Below, piece by piece: positions 1 to 8,535 of a stretch of DNA of 37,121 bases. The notes beneath the pieces were generated by a model. That model ran no database searches and was not told the origin of the DNA. It saw only the letters and a program-made list of their open reading frames with translations. A program made the position numbers and the translations under genes. Where the stretch lies: the NCBI GenBank assembly GCA_002305275.1, contig DBQO01000034.1, positions 442 through 37,562 of the forward strand, written 5' to 3'. The stretch's first letter is position 1. Every line of letters begins with the position of its first letter. Source of the stretch: Bacteroidales bacterium UBA1392. Lineage in GTDB: Bacteria > Bacteroidota > Bacteroidia > Bacteroidales > UBA932.

Positions 1-681
1 TTCTTCAATGAAGAGAACAATGAACTCAAAGGGATGCTTGCCAATCGCCCGGGGGTGGTTACCCGTAAATATGGTACTACCCGCTATGAGGTCTCCTTGA
101 TCGGTAGGGATGAAGACTCGCCCTATCTGAGTTTGAAGGTGCACGATCAAATAATTGATACCAATCTGATCGGTACTTACAATGTGGATAATATTCTGGC
201 AGCCATAGCTATAGGGGAATACTTCGAAGTTCCTTTCAGCAATGCCCTGAAGGCCATCGAAAGCTACTCTCCCTCCAATCATCGTTCACAGATGCTCCAA
301 ACTCCCTTCAACACCCTCATTTTGGATGCCTATAACGCAAATCCCACAAGTATGCGCGCCTCCCTGGATAATTTCATTCAACTTCCTTTGGAGCGCAAAT
401 GGGTAATACTCGGAGATATGCTCGAGCTTGGAGACGACTCTCAGGAAGAGCACAAAGGCATAGTGGAGTTCCTTCAAAAACAGAGATCTTTAGAGCATAT
501 AGTGCTGGTGGGGCGGGAATTTGGCAAAGCAGCGTCAGAACTGAGATCTGATAGGTTGCAGTTGTTCACGAGTGTGGAGAAGCTTAAGGAATACTTTGAA
601 AAGCACCGTCCGGAGGGAGCCTCGATCTTTATCAAGGGTTCCAACGGTATCAGGCTCTCCCTGCTTGAAGAAGTTTTATAA
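1..681 (+). CDS. murF: UDP-N-acetylmuramoyl-tripeptide--D-alanyl-D-alanine ligase, C-terminal part (MurF)
   Basis: The reading frame is open from base 1, so the gene is cut at its 5' end and about 226 residues of the C-terminal half remain of a family usually 430-460 residues long. MurF is a cytoplasmic Mur ligase that uses ATP to add D-Ala-D-Ala to UDP-MurNAc-tripeptide, the last cytoplasmic step of peptidoglycan precursor assembly. The segment shows the end of the central ATPase domain (GTYNVDNILAAIAIG) and the C-terminal domain with the MurF hallmark DAYNANPTSM, followed by WVILGDMLELG and a FIKGSNGIRLS ending. The N-terminal UDP-binding domain and the ATP P-loop lie outside the window. 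A GH92 gene follows after 16 bp on the same strand, so co-transcription is possible, though the two functions are unrelated. Confidence 0.95.
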   Translation, partial: FFNEENNELKGMLANRPGVVTRKYGTTRYEVSLIGRDEDSPYLSLKVHDQIIDTNLIGTYNVDNILAAIAIGEYFEVPFSNALKAIESYSPSNHRSQMLQTPFNTLILDAYNANPTSMRASLDNFIQLPLERKWVILGDMLELGDDSQEEHKGIVEFLQKQRSLEHIVLVGREFGKAASELRSDRLQLFTSVEKLKEYFEKHRPEGASIFIKGSNGIRLSLLEEVL

Positions 682-697
682 AATATATTAGACCTCT

Positions 698-3600
698 ATG
701 CGTAGATTTTTCATAGCAGCGTTGTCGATATTGATCCCGCTGGGATGTGCTGCAGGTATATTTGACCGTGGTAAGGTTTCATATATAAAATATGTAAATC
801 CATTCGTAGGAACGGATTTCCACGGACATACATTTCCCGGGGCGGCCTATCCTTTCGGCATGATACAGCTTAGCCCCGATACGCGTACCGACAATTGGGA
901 TGGTTGCTCCGGTTATCACTATTCGGATAGCACCATCTGGGGTTTTTCGCATACGCACCTTAGCGGAACCGGATGCGCCGATTATTGCGATCTGCTGGTA
1001 ATGCCGGTTGTCGACTATCAAGCCTTTGTGACAGCTATGGAGCAGGAAGCCGGCCGTGAGATGGGGGATTTTCCGCATGATTATATTTTCAATGAATATT
1101 ATGAGTCGCCTTTCAGCCATTTAGATGAGAAGGCCTCTCCGGGCTATTACGGAGTCTATCTGGAGCGCTGGAGAGTGCAGGCTGATCTGAGTGTGGGCAG
1201 GCGTTCTGCGATGCACAAATATATGTTCCCAAAGGGAGTCGAACCGCAGTTGGTGATAGATTTGGAGCATAGGGACAAGGTTCTCGATTCCCATATAAAG
1301 CAGGAAGGGCACAATGCCATCAGCGGCAGGCGCAGGAGCCAATCCTGGGCTCAGGATCAGGACCTCTATTTCTATATGGAATTCAGCCGTCCGATAAAGT
1401 TTGCGCAGATTGTCGGCGAAGATGGATATGGAGCCAAGGCGCTAATTACATTCAAAAAATGGTTTTTTAGCAGGGAACTCTATGTAAAGGTGGGTATTTC
1501 TTCGGTTTCGGTGGAGAATGCGAGGGCAAATGTCTCTTCCGAGATAAAAAGGTGGCATTTTGCTGAGGTCAAGTACAAGGCAGAAAAGGCGTGGAATGAA
1601 TACCTCTCCAAGATTGAAGTTGAAGGAGACCATGATTTGATGGAGGTATTCTATACGGCACTCTATCATACTGCTATCGCCCCCAATCTCTATTCCGATG
1701 TAAACGGAGAGTATCGCGGAATGGACCGAAAGGTACACAAGGCTGAGGGCTATGAGCGCTATACGGTATTTTCCCTCTGGGACACATTCAGGTCACTACA
1801 CCCTTTGCTAACCATCATCGATAGGGAACGTACTGTAGATTTCATCCGCTCATTCCTCTCCATTTACGAAGAAGCCGGGAAACTACCTATATGGGAATTG
1901 GCGGGAAATGAGACCAACTGTATGATAGGATACCACTCGGTGCCGGTGATTGCCGATGCTCTGGTCAAAGGGATAGAGGGATTTGATGCAAATGCGGCTC
2001 TCGATGCTATGGTGGAGAGTTCACGCAAAGCTGAATTTGGTATTGACGTCTTCATTGACAATGGTCTTGTCCTGGCGGAAAAGGAACACGAATCGGTCTC
2101 CAAAACTCTTGAATATGCTGTTGATGACTGGTGTATAGCGCAGGTGGCAAAAATGATCGGTCGTGACGACATATATAAAGAATATATGCGCCGCGCAAAA
2201 TATTACCGCAATATTTACGACCCTTCAACGGGATTTATGCGCCCCCGCATCAATGGCATCTGGCTCACTCCCTTCGATCCGCACGAAGTCAACGTACACT
2301 ACACTGAAGCCAATTCCTGGCAATACACCTTCCATGTACCGCAGGATGTTTCGGGACTCATGGATCTTTTCGGCGGAGAAAAGGCATTTGAAAAGCGTTT
2401 GGATGACCTTTTTAATGCCCCTGCAAATATTTCCGGATGGAATTCGGCAGATATGACGGGTCTTATCGGACAGTATGTTCAGGGAAATGAGCCAAGCCAC
2501 CACATAGCTTATCTCTACTCTTATGTAGGGAAACCCTGGAAAACTCAGGAAATAGCCCACAAAATAATGACGGAACTCTATACGGCTGAACCCGATGGAC
2601 TTTGCGGCAATGAGGATTGCGGGCAGATGTCGGCCTGGTATGTTTTCAGCGCTCTGGGCTTCTATCCTGTTATGCCGGGCAGCGATCAGTATGTGTTGGG
2701 AACACCTCTCTTTGAGAGGGCCGTGATACACCTGGAAGATGGTACCGACTTTACCCTTTTGGCTCCCGATCTCTCTTATGAGAATTTTTATGTGAGCGGA
2801 ATGAAAAGAAATGGTCAGGATTATCCTTTTGCATACATTCGTTACGAGGATATTGCTTCAGGAGCGGAATTTGAGTTTGAAATGAGTGAGGAGCCTGATG
2901 AAGAGTTTGGCTCTGACCCATCTGCAAGACCTATTTCGACCATTGAAGGGGACTTTGTGGAAAATCCCTGGGTGAATGTTTCCAATCCGATGTTTTTAAA
3001 GAGCGTTGAGATAAGCCTCGGCGCATTGGATCCCGATTACCGGATTTGGTATAGTGTAGAGCCTCTTGAGGGGGAAAAAACAGACACTGGAAATGGTGAT
3101 TTCAAACCCTATACTGGACCTTTTACACTATCGGAATCCTCGCGCATTCGCTGTTATTGTGAGAATGACTCCTGGCTTCGCAGCCATATTACCGAATCAG
3201 TGGTCAGGAAGATCAGTTCTACCTACAATGTCACCATTAAAGAGAAATACAGCAGACAATATTCCGCGGGAGGTGACCTCGGATTGGTGGATGGTATCCG
3301 CGGAAGTGTCAATTTCCGTCTTGGCGGTTGGCAAGGCTACCAGAACAAAGATTTTGAAGCCATCATCGACCTGAAAGAGTCCCGAAATGTGACAAAGCTC
3401 GCTGCCGGATTTCTACAGGATATCAAATCCTGGATATGGATGCCCCGGTATGTGGAATTTTATACCTCAATGGATGGAGTCACATACAGATTTGCAGGCA
3501 GGGTAGGCCATAGTGTTGCGGACAATGATTACACACCTCAGATTCACGACCTTGGGGTAACCATTACAGATGACTACGGCAATGTGGGCACTGGAGTGGA

Positions 3601-3709
3601 AGCGCGCTACATCAAAGTCTTTGCAAAGAATTACGGTAAAATCCCAAAATGGCATCTCGGCGTAGGCGGCAACGCCTACATCTTCACCGACGAAGTAATT
3701 ATTAAATAG
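698..3709 (+). CDS. Secreted glycoside hydrolase family 92 alpha-mannosidase with C-terminal accessory domains
   Basis: A 1003-residue exported protein. It begins with a signal peptide (MRRFFIAALSILIPLGC) that has a cysteine in a lipobox-like position, so it may be a lipoprotein. Residues ~29-740 form the GH92 catalytic region: YVNPFVGT and FPGAAYPFGM near the start, GFSHTHLSGTG, GNEPSHH (Glu598, the usual position of the catalytic acid) and GNEDCGQMSAWYVFSALGFYP (Asp640 near the usual base). GH92 enzymes are calcium-dependent exo-alpha-mannosidases acting on N-glycans or yeast mannan; linkage preference cannot be read here. Residues ~750-835 resemble a chitobiase/hexosaminidase C-terminal domain and ~850-1003 a F5/8 type C (discoidin-like) carbohydrate-binding domain, making the protein longer than the usual ~750 residues. 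No SusC/SusD pair or other glycosidase is adjacent, so it looks like an orphan enzyme. The TAG stop merges into heptamer repeats. Confidence 0.93.
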   Translation: MRRFFIAALSILIPLGCAAGIFDRGKVSYIKYVNPFVGTDFHGHTFPGAAYPFGMIQLSPDTRTDNWDGCSGYHYSDSTIWGFSHTHLSGTGCADYCDLLVMPVVDYQAFVTAMEQEAGREMGDFPHDYIFNEYYESPFSHLDEKASPGYYGVYLERWRVQADLSVGRRSAMHKYMFPKGVEPQLVIDLEHRDKVLDSHIKQEGHNAISGRRRSQSWAQDQDLYFYMEFSRPIKFAQIVGEDGYGAKALITFKKWFFSRELYVKVGISSVSVENARANVSSEIKRWHFAEVKYKAEKAWNEYLSKIEVEGDHDLMEVFYTALYHTAIAPNLYSDVNGEYRGMDRKVHKAEGYERYTVFSLWDTFRSLHPLLTIIDRERTVDFIRSFLSIYEEAGKLPIWELAGNETNCMIGYHSVPVIADALVKGIEGFDANAALDAMVESSRKAEFGIDVFIDNGLVLAEKEHESVSKTLEYAVDDWCIAQVAKMIGRDDIYKEYMRRAKYYRNIYDPSTGFMRPRINGIWLTPFDPHEVNVHYTEANSWQYTFHVPQDVSGLMDLFGGEKAFEKRLDDLFNAPANISGWNSADMTGLIGQYVQGNEPSHHIAYLYSYVGKPWKTQEIAHKIMTELYTAEPDGLCGNEDCGQMSAWYVFSALGFYPVMPGSDQYVLGTPLFERAVIHLEDGTDFTLLAPDLSYENFYVSGMKRNGQDYPFAYIRYEDIASGAEFEFEMSEEPDEEFGSDPSARPISTIEGDFVENPWVNVSNPMFLKSVEISLGALDPDYRIWYSVEPLEGEKTDTGNGDFKPYTGPFTLSESSRIRCYCENDSWLRSHITESVVRKISSTYNVTIKEKYSRQYSAGGDLGLVDGIRGSVNFRLGGWQGYQNKDFEAIIDLKESRNVTKLAAGFLQDIKSWIWMPRYVEFYTSMDGVTYRFAGRVGHSVADNDYTPQIHDLGVTITDDYGNVGTGVEARYIKVFAKNYGKIPKWHLGVGGNAYIFTDEVIIK

Positions 3710-3738
3710 TGTGTAGTGGGGAGTCTGTAGTGTGTAGT
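3704..3738 (+). repeat. Degenerate heptamer repeat at GH92 stop codon
   Basis: From the TAG stop (3707-3709) the sequence runs in 7-bp steps: AAATAGT, GTGTAGT, GGGGAGT, CTGTAGT, GTGTAGT. It is followed by a G-rich stretch (GCAGGCTGCGGGTTGCGAG) resembling the tail of the larger array after folE. It belongs to the same family as the tracts at 20851-20871 and 34401-34505. Confidence 0.6.
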
Positions 3739-3820
3739 GGTGCAGGCTGCGGGTTGCGAGTTGCACGGTGTTCTGCGTTTTTATTTCTTCTTAAAAGTAA
3801 ATTCCATTATTCATAATTAC

Positions 3821-3846
3821 CCACATTATAGGTACTGAAAATGTGG
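3821..3846 (+). terminator. Possible weak terminator hairpin after GH92
   Basis: CCACATT and AATGTGG form a 7-bp stem around a 12-base loop. A T-rich stretch (ATTTTCTCACTTTTTT) follows on the plus strand. The stem is short and the loop large, so this is only a candidate. The rest of the 227-bp gap between GH92 and the PIN gene is AT-rich with nothing else recognisable. Confidence 0.3.
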
Positions 3847-3936
3847 ATTTTCTCACTTTTTTAGCACCAATATTCTAATTTTGCACATTTGTAGCTTGTT
3901 AAGAGTTACGTGGCATAGGATGTGGGTTTATTGAAT

Positions 3937-4407
3937 TTAGAATAATTTACCTAAAAATTCATTGCATGGTTTATTGATATCAACATATTGGAATTGATGT
4001 GTAACGAGATCTTTGAATATGGAATAAACCTTTTGTGCCTCCGAATCTGATGAAACATACCAATTGAATTTCTCGCTGACCATTTGACCAAACTGTTTAG
4101 AGTCATTCTGAACAACCTCTCTCTTTAGTCTTTCTGCTCCTTGTTTTTCCTTATTGTCACGAATCAATCTATAGATATAACCGGCCTCTTCGGCGTGAAA
4201 AATATTAAACGGCAAAACTCTTAAGTTATTGAGAGGTAGGTGTTTTAATGTGTCACGGACACAAAATTCGGCAATGGCAATTGTTGAAATATATAGTTCA
4301 AAATTATTATCCAGCATATATTCAAAATATTCCAGTGCATTTTTATGCAATGTATCATGGGCATCCAGCAGCCGAAGGAAGAAACTTGTATCCAAAAGAG
4401 CTTTCAT
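3937..4407 (-). CDS. PIN-domain protein, VapC-like putative ribonuclease
   Basis: A 156-residue protein with the layout of a PIN nuclease. An acidic residue sits in the first strand (LLDTSFFLRLL, Asp6), an acidic helix residue follows (ISTIAIAEF, Glu47), and later acidic positions lie in NDSKQF (Asp102) and YVSSDSEA (Asp121). PIN domains cleave RNA with metal held by three or four such acids and often act as toxins. Its ATG overlaps the stop of the upstream gene by one base (TAATG), implying translational coupling and a paired function. The partner is 273 residues, far larger than a typical VapB antitoxin. Base composition is visibly more AT-rich than in the flanking genes, compatible with transfer. 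It could instead be a PIN nuclease with a housekeeping or defence role; toxin activity is inference. Confidence 0.7.
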   Translation of the reverse strand: MKALLDTSFFLRLLDAHDTLHKNALEYFEYMLDNNFELYISTIAIAEFCVRDTLKHLPLNNLRVLPFNIFHAEEAGYIYRLIRDNKEKQGAERLKREVVQNDSKQFGQMVSEKFNWYVSSDSEAQKVYSIFKDLVTHQFQYVDINKPCNEFLGKLF

Positions 4408-5228
4408 TATTTACCCCTTAATTCGTTAAGCCATTCTTGTTTATCCGTTATTTCACTCAAAATGGGAGTTGCCTTGGATATCAAGTCATTGAGATAATTC
4501 TTGTCAAATTTTGGAGAGTAGTCAAAAAGTTCAATCAGCACCAAAGAATCTCTATCTATTTCTTTTGTTGCAATATTTTGCCGGCCTTTTGCGCGTATGC
4601 CACAAGTGTGATAGAGTAGATTTCTAGGTTGGTCTCTTAAATATTCCTTACTTGCATCTATTGTTAGTGAGCCAAACTCCTTTGTATCGACGTGGATGTT
4701 AGGAATTGTTTTGCCTCCGGCATCATGAATAATTCCATAAAAATAAAACTCGCCATCAGCCCAAAGAGCATCACTCCGTTTGTAATTTGAAGATGGAGTT
4801 ATAATTAGTTTCTTATCGGAATTACCGGTTGAGAAACTATAAGTATAACCTTTAATTCGAGAGTCTCGTTGGATTTCCTCAACGGTTTTGGCAGTAGAAG
4901 GATCAATGCCATCAAGTGTCTCATTGCCGGAAATAACAGAGATTGTTGCAGCGAAAACAGCCATAGTCTGAAGTGTAGTAGCAAGTCTCAATCTCACTGA
5001 ACCCTCATTAATTTCCTTGAGAGCGACCTCGGAACGCTTTCCTCCAACAGACAACAAACCATCAATATTTCGCAAGAAAGAACTCAACTCTTTAATATCA
5101 TAATTATCAACAGATAAAGGTTGAATTCCCTTGTTGCCTTCAATGTAAATCTCTATGTAATTATTCCCTGCCATAACAATAGTTTCACAAAGTTGCAAAA
5201 AAACTCCGAGTGGTACAATATTATTCAA
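4407..5228 (-). CDS. Unrecognised 273-aa protein, translationally coupled to PIN protein
   Basis: I do not recognise the family. The protein is soluble-looking, with no clear signal peptide; a mildly hydrophobic stretch (LATTLQTMAVFAATISVISG) sits at ~82-101. The middle is beta-rich (~125-215), with segments such as GEFYFYGIIHDAGGKTIPNI and TIDASKEYL. The C-terminal ~50 residues are charged and helical. The start may be internal: Met19 (MAGNNYIEIYIEGN) begins a more conserved-looking region. The stop codon TAA shares its last base with the ATG of the PIN gene, so the two are almost certainly made together. By position it would be the antitoxin or regulator, but no ribbon-helix-helix, AbrB or Phd motif is visible, so the role is open. 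AT-rich composition is shared with the PIN gene. Confidence 0.6.
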   Translation of the reverse strand: MNNIVPLGVFLQLCETIVMAGNNYIEIYIEGNKGIQPLSVDNYDIKELSSFLRNIDGLLSVGGKRSEVALKEINEGSVRLRLATTLQTMAVFAATISVISGNETLDGIDPSTAKTVEEIQRDSRIKGYTYSFSTGNSDKKLIITPSSNYKRSDALWADGEFYFYGIIHDAGGKTIPNIHVDTKEFGSLTIDASKEYLRDQPRNLLYHTCGIRAKGRQNIATKEIDRDSLVLIELFDYSPKFDKNYLNDLISKATPILSEITDKQEWLNELRGK

Positions 5229-5305
5229 AATCTCTTAGTCCCAAACCAATTATTCCTAACTCAGATCTTGGAACTCGAAACTATTAAAATCTCGTCGCAG
5301 TACCT

Positions 5306-6598
5306 CTACTCGTACAGATAATATTTTTTCGAAAGTTCTCTGAAATGCTCCACGTCCTTATTCCAGTAGTCAATCATATCGGATACGAGGAAATTTTCGC
5401 CGAATTTAAGGCGAATGGAGTCAGTCCCGCACACGATGTCAGTAGTCCTGTTTCTTCCTCCCTCATAGGGGTTGTGATCGGGATAGAGTTTGTGGACTGC
5501 CTGCATCACATAAAAATTGATCAGTGTCAGAGGAGCTATCTCATAGTCTGTGAAGAAATATTGTACGCCGTGGAGGAGTTTTCCCTGACTTGAACCAAAG
5601 AAGGGTTTGTAATGAATGGTGCGCCAGGCTACTCCCGGGATGTTGTAACTGTCAAGTTCTGCTTTGAGGTCGTCAGCATCGACCCACTCTGCTGCAAATG
5701 TCAGGAAGGGAAGAGTGTATCCTACGCCGATATTAAGATAATGGCCGGAAAAGTCGCCAACAATGCCTGCACAAGGATAACCGATTGCATTCTGTGCCTG
5801 AGGCACCTGAGGAGAGGGGAGTATCCATGGGAGTCCCGTCTTTTCATAAGTCATATCGCGTCTCCAGCCCTCCATTGGCACTACCGTGAGTTTGCAAGTA
5901 ACATGCGCCTCTTCACCTCTTTGACCGGTGTTGAGGCCTTCCTCATTTATCAGACGGGCAAATTCGCCCACTGTAAGTCCATAGACGTATGGAATCTTGA
6001 ATTCACTTATATAGGAGAAAAATCCGGGTTCAACGTAGTTGCCCTCCACCTTGAGGCCTCCGAGAGGATTGGGTCTGTCGAGAACGATGACCTCTACGTC
6101 GTTTTCTGCACAGGCACGCATCATAAGGCCGAGAGCGCTGATGAAGGTATATGAACGTGCGCCTACATCCTGGATATCATATACCACGGCATCGAGCCCC
6201 TTAAGCATTTCCGGAGTAGGTTTCAGAGTTTTACCATAGATGGATAATACGGGAAGCCCCGTTCTCTCATCAACGCTGTCATCTGCATGGCCGCCGGCAT
6301 AGATGTCACCACGCACGCCGTGCTCGGGAGCGAATAGCTTCACCAGTTCTACACCCTCGGCGTTGAAAAGGATGTCGATAGTGGAGTTGAGATTGCGGTC
6401 CACACCGCTGGGATTGGTCAAAAGACCTATTTTCTTGCCCTTGAGGGGTTCAAAATTATTGTCTACAAGCACCTCAAGTCCGCTTTTTACAATCGCATCA
6501 CCTGTCGCGGGATTTTTGGGATTGCCGGCATTACCGGTGCTGCTGCAGGAGCAAAGCGCTATGAGTACCGCCGTAAATAGTATTATGCTTTTTTTCAT
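5306..6598 (-). CDS. NamZ-like exo-beta-N-acetylmuramidase (DUF1343), lipoprotein
   Basis: The likely start is the ATG at 6598, which begins a lipoprotein signal (MKKSIILFTAVLIALCSC); an in-frame ATG 18 codons upstream at 6652 would run into the preceding ampG-like gene and has no signal-like sequence. The 430-residue product shows the DUF1343 pattern: GLEVLVDN, KIGLLTNPSGVD, LVKLFAPEHGVRGD, VVYDIQDVGARSYTF and VIVLDRPNPLGG. Members of this family characterised as NamZ release N-acetylmuramic acid from the non-reducing end of peptidoglycan fragments, so a cell-envelope role in muropeptide breakdown is expected. It is the last gene of a four-gene minus-strand operon with an AmpG-type permease 25 bp upstream and a SpoIID-like protein further up, which supports the recycling role. 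Confidence 0.88.
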   Translation of the reverse strand: MKKSIILFTAVLIALCSCSSTGNAGNPKNPATGDAIVKSGLEVLVDNNFEPLKGKKIGLLTNPSGVDRNLNSTIDILFNAEGVELVKLFAPEHGVRGDIYAGGHADDSVDERTGLPVLSIYGKTLKPTPEMLKGLDAVVYDIQDVGARSYTFISALGLMMRACAENDVEVIVLDRPNPLGGLKVEGNYVEPGFFSYISEFKIPYVYGLTVGEFARLINEEGLNTGQRGEEAHVTCKLTVVPMEGWRRDMTYEKTGLPWILPSPQVPQAQNAIGYPCAGIVGDFSGHYLNIGVGYTLPFLTFAAEWVDADDLKAELDSYNIPGVAWRTIHYKPFFGSSQGKLLHGVQYFFTDYEIAPLTLINFYVMQAVHKLYPDHNPYEGGRNRTTDIVCGTDSIRLKFGENFLVSDMIDYWNKDVEHFRELSKKYYLYE

Positions 6599-6623
6599 TG
6601 TTCCTAAATTTAAGTTAATAATA

Positions 6624-8522
6624 TCAGTTCTTGGCAACCTCTTTTTTACCAAATGAGGGATCCACTTTAATAAATGCCGTTACCGCTATAGTTGCAGCGC
6701 AACAAATCATAATCCAATAGAAGAAGTGTTTATATCCGATAAGCTCTTGCAACCATCCGGCGGCCATACCGGGAAGCATCATGCCGAGTGCCATAAATGC
6801 CGTACAGATTGCATAGTGAGACGTCTTGTGCTCTCCCTCTGAGAAGTAGATCATATATAACATATAGGCAGTGAAGCCAAAACCATATCCAAATTGCTCA
6901 ATAAAAACACAAAGATTGATTACAAAGAGGCTATCCGGCTGAACCACACTTAGATAGACAAATGTAGCACAAGTCAGTGAGATACTCCACGCCATAGGCC
7001 ACAACCACTTTTTAAGACCCCCTCTAGCTGCGACAAAACCTCCTATGATTCCACCCAGAGTAAGTCCTATAATACCTACGGTACCATATACCAGACCCAC
7101 CTGACCTGTTGTAAGTCCCAAACCTCCAATTTCTTTAGAGTCCAGAAGGAATGGAGATATAAGCTTAACCAGTTGAGCTTCAGGGAAACGATATAGCAAC
7201 ATAAATGCAATTGCTACCCAAACCTGTTTCTTTTTGAAGAAAGAGGCAAATGTTTCAAAGAACTCTTTAAAGATAGTGCCGGCAGTTACCTCTTTTGCCG
7301 GCTTATCGCTATCCGGTCTCGGCAGGATAAACCTATGGTAAAGCATTATGGCAATGAAAAAACCTGCCAGGATAAAGAATGTGATGGACCATGCAAAAGA
7401 GACATTCCCTGAAAGGCCTTCAAATTGCGCTGATACACTATGATCCAACTTTGAATCAGCCTGTATGATCATATAAGCAGGCTTATCCCAGTTGCTTTCC
7501 GTAAACTCAAGTCTTTCTCCGTAGACGAGGGAGAGACTCTTGTCCCCCTTGTTAAGTCTTGTATTCAAGACCATCTTCTCTCCTTCCTCCGGAGCTTTAG
7601 AGAGCTTTATAGCTACGAGTTGAGCGGACCCGGTGTAGGTACCGACATCTTCCGTTACATCTCTTCTCTCCCCAAATTTGTCTCTGATAAAATTGCCAAG
7701 AGGGGTACCCACACTTCTGCTCCACCAACTCTCTCCTCCTTCTTTAGCATTTGTCGAGCTCTCCTCCTTCATTGTAAAGCCATACATGGTATTGTGCTCC
7801 GCAGCAAATGCTTTAAGCATAGCGACAGAATCGGTAGGTACGGGAGTTGTTCCAAGCTCTATCGTTTCAGGATAAGAGGTAAAGAAATACTCATCGACAG
7901 CTACAGTATTATCGGACAATAATGGATTTTCGCCCCCAATCGACTCCTCCATAGGTAGGACAATCGTAGTAGAGTAATCCGGAGATGCGTCTACCTGCAA
8001 CTGGAGTGGTTTTAGGCCTGTGGAACTCTCAAGAGCACCTGCAACAATTATAAGCAGACCCTGACCAACAATGGTGGCAACTCTGTAAAATGTACTTCGA
8101 ATACCTACATACATTGCCTGTTCATGGGTATTCAGTGCCAGCATGTAGAATCCATCCGCAGCTATGTCGTGAGTTGCGCTGCTAAATGCCACCAGCCAGA
8201 AAACTGCCAAAGTCCATTGAAAAAATTCAGTTGTAGGAATGGTAAAGGCTATGCCGGCAAATCCTGCACCGACAAGTAGCTGCATAGTTACAACCCACCA
8301 TCTTTTTGTTTTAAGCAGGTCTACAAATGGACTCCAGAAGGGTTTTATTACCCATGGTAAATAGAGCCAACTCGTATAGAGGGCAATATCCGTATTCGAT
8401 ATTCCCAATCTTTTGTACATGATGACAGATATGGTCATCACAGCCACATAGGGCAGACCCTGCGCAAAGTATAGTGTAGGGACCCAAGACCAAGGAGACC
8501 TTTGTTTGGTTTGTTTTTTCAT
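6624..8522 (-). CDS. AmpG-type MFS muropeptide permease with a large inserted domain
   Basis: A 632-residue major facilitator protein. The first five membrane segments (roughly 13-35, 46-66, 74-96, 101-120, 146-164) carry AmpG-like motifs: PWSWVPTLYFAQGLPY, LYLPWVIKPFWSPFVD and AFSSATHDIAADGF. The remaining segments run from ~377 to the C-terminus. Between the fifth and sixth segments lies a hydrophilic insert of about 210 residues (~165-373), which the predicted topology places in the periplasm. AmpG imports anhydro-muropeptides for recycling. Spacing to neighbours is 13 bp upstream and 25 bp downstream, so it belongs in the same operon as the SpoIID-like and NamZ genes. The substrate is inferred from family and context; the insert is not part of the E. 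coli AmpG architecture and I do not recognise its fold. Confidence 0.85.
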   Translation of the reverse strand: MKKQTKQRSPWSWVPTLYFAQGLPYVAVMTISVIMYKRLGISNTDIALYTSWLYLPWVIKPFWSPFVDLLKTKRWWVVTMQLLVGAGFAGIAFTIPTTEFFQWTLAVFWLVAFSSATHDIAADGFYMLALNTHEQAMYVGIRSTFYRVATIVGQGLLIIVAGALESSTGLKPLQLQVDASPDYSTTIVLPMEESIGGENPLLSDNTVAVDEYFFTSYPETIELGTTPVPTDSVAMLKAFAAEHNTMYGFTMKEESSTNAKEGGESWWSRSVGTPLGNFIRDKFGERRDVTEDVGTYTGSAQLVAIKLSKAPEEGEKMVLNTRLNKGDKSLSLVYGERLEFTESNWDKPAYMIIQADSKLDHSVSAQFEGLSGNVSFAWSITFFILAGFFIAIMLYHRFILPRPDSDKPAKEVTAGTIFKEFFETFASFFKKKQVWVAIAFMLLYRFPEAQLVKLISPFLLDSKEIGGLGLTTGQVGLVYGTVGIIGLTLGGIIGGFVAARGGLKKWLWPMAWSISLTCATFVYLSVVQPDSLFVINLCVFIEQFGYGFGFTAYMLYMIYFSEGEHKTSHYAICTAFMALGMMLPGMAAGWLQELIGYKHFFYWIMICCAATIAVTAFIKVDPSFGKKEVAKN

Positions 8523-8535
8523 AAGTTATATGGCT

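Noticed and set aside
2225..2731. 168-aa minus-strand frame inside the GH92 gene
   Set aside because: Antisense shadow of a well-supported gene; no motif or start context.
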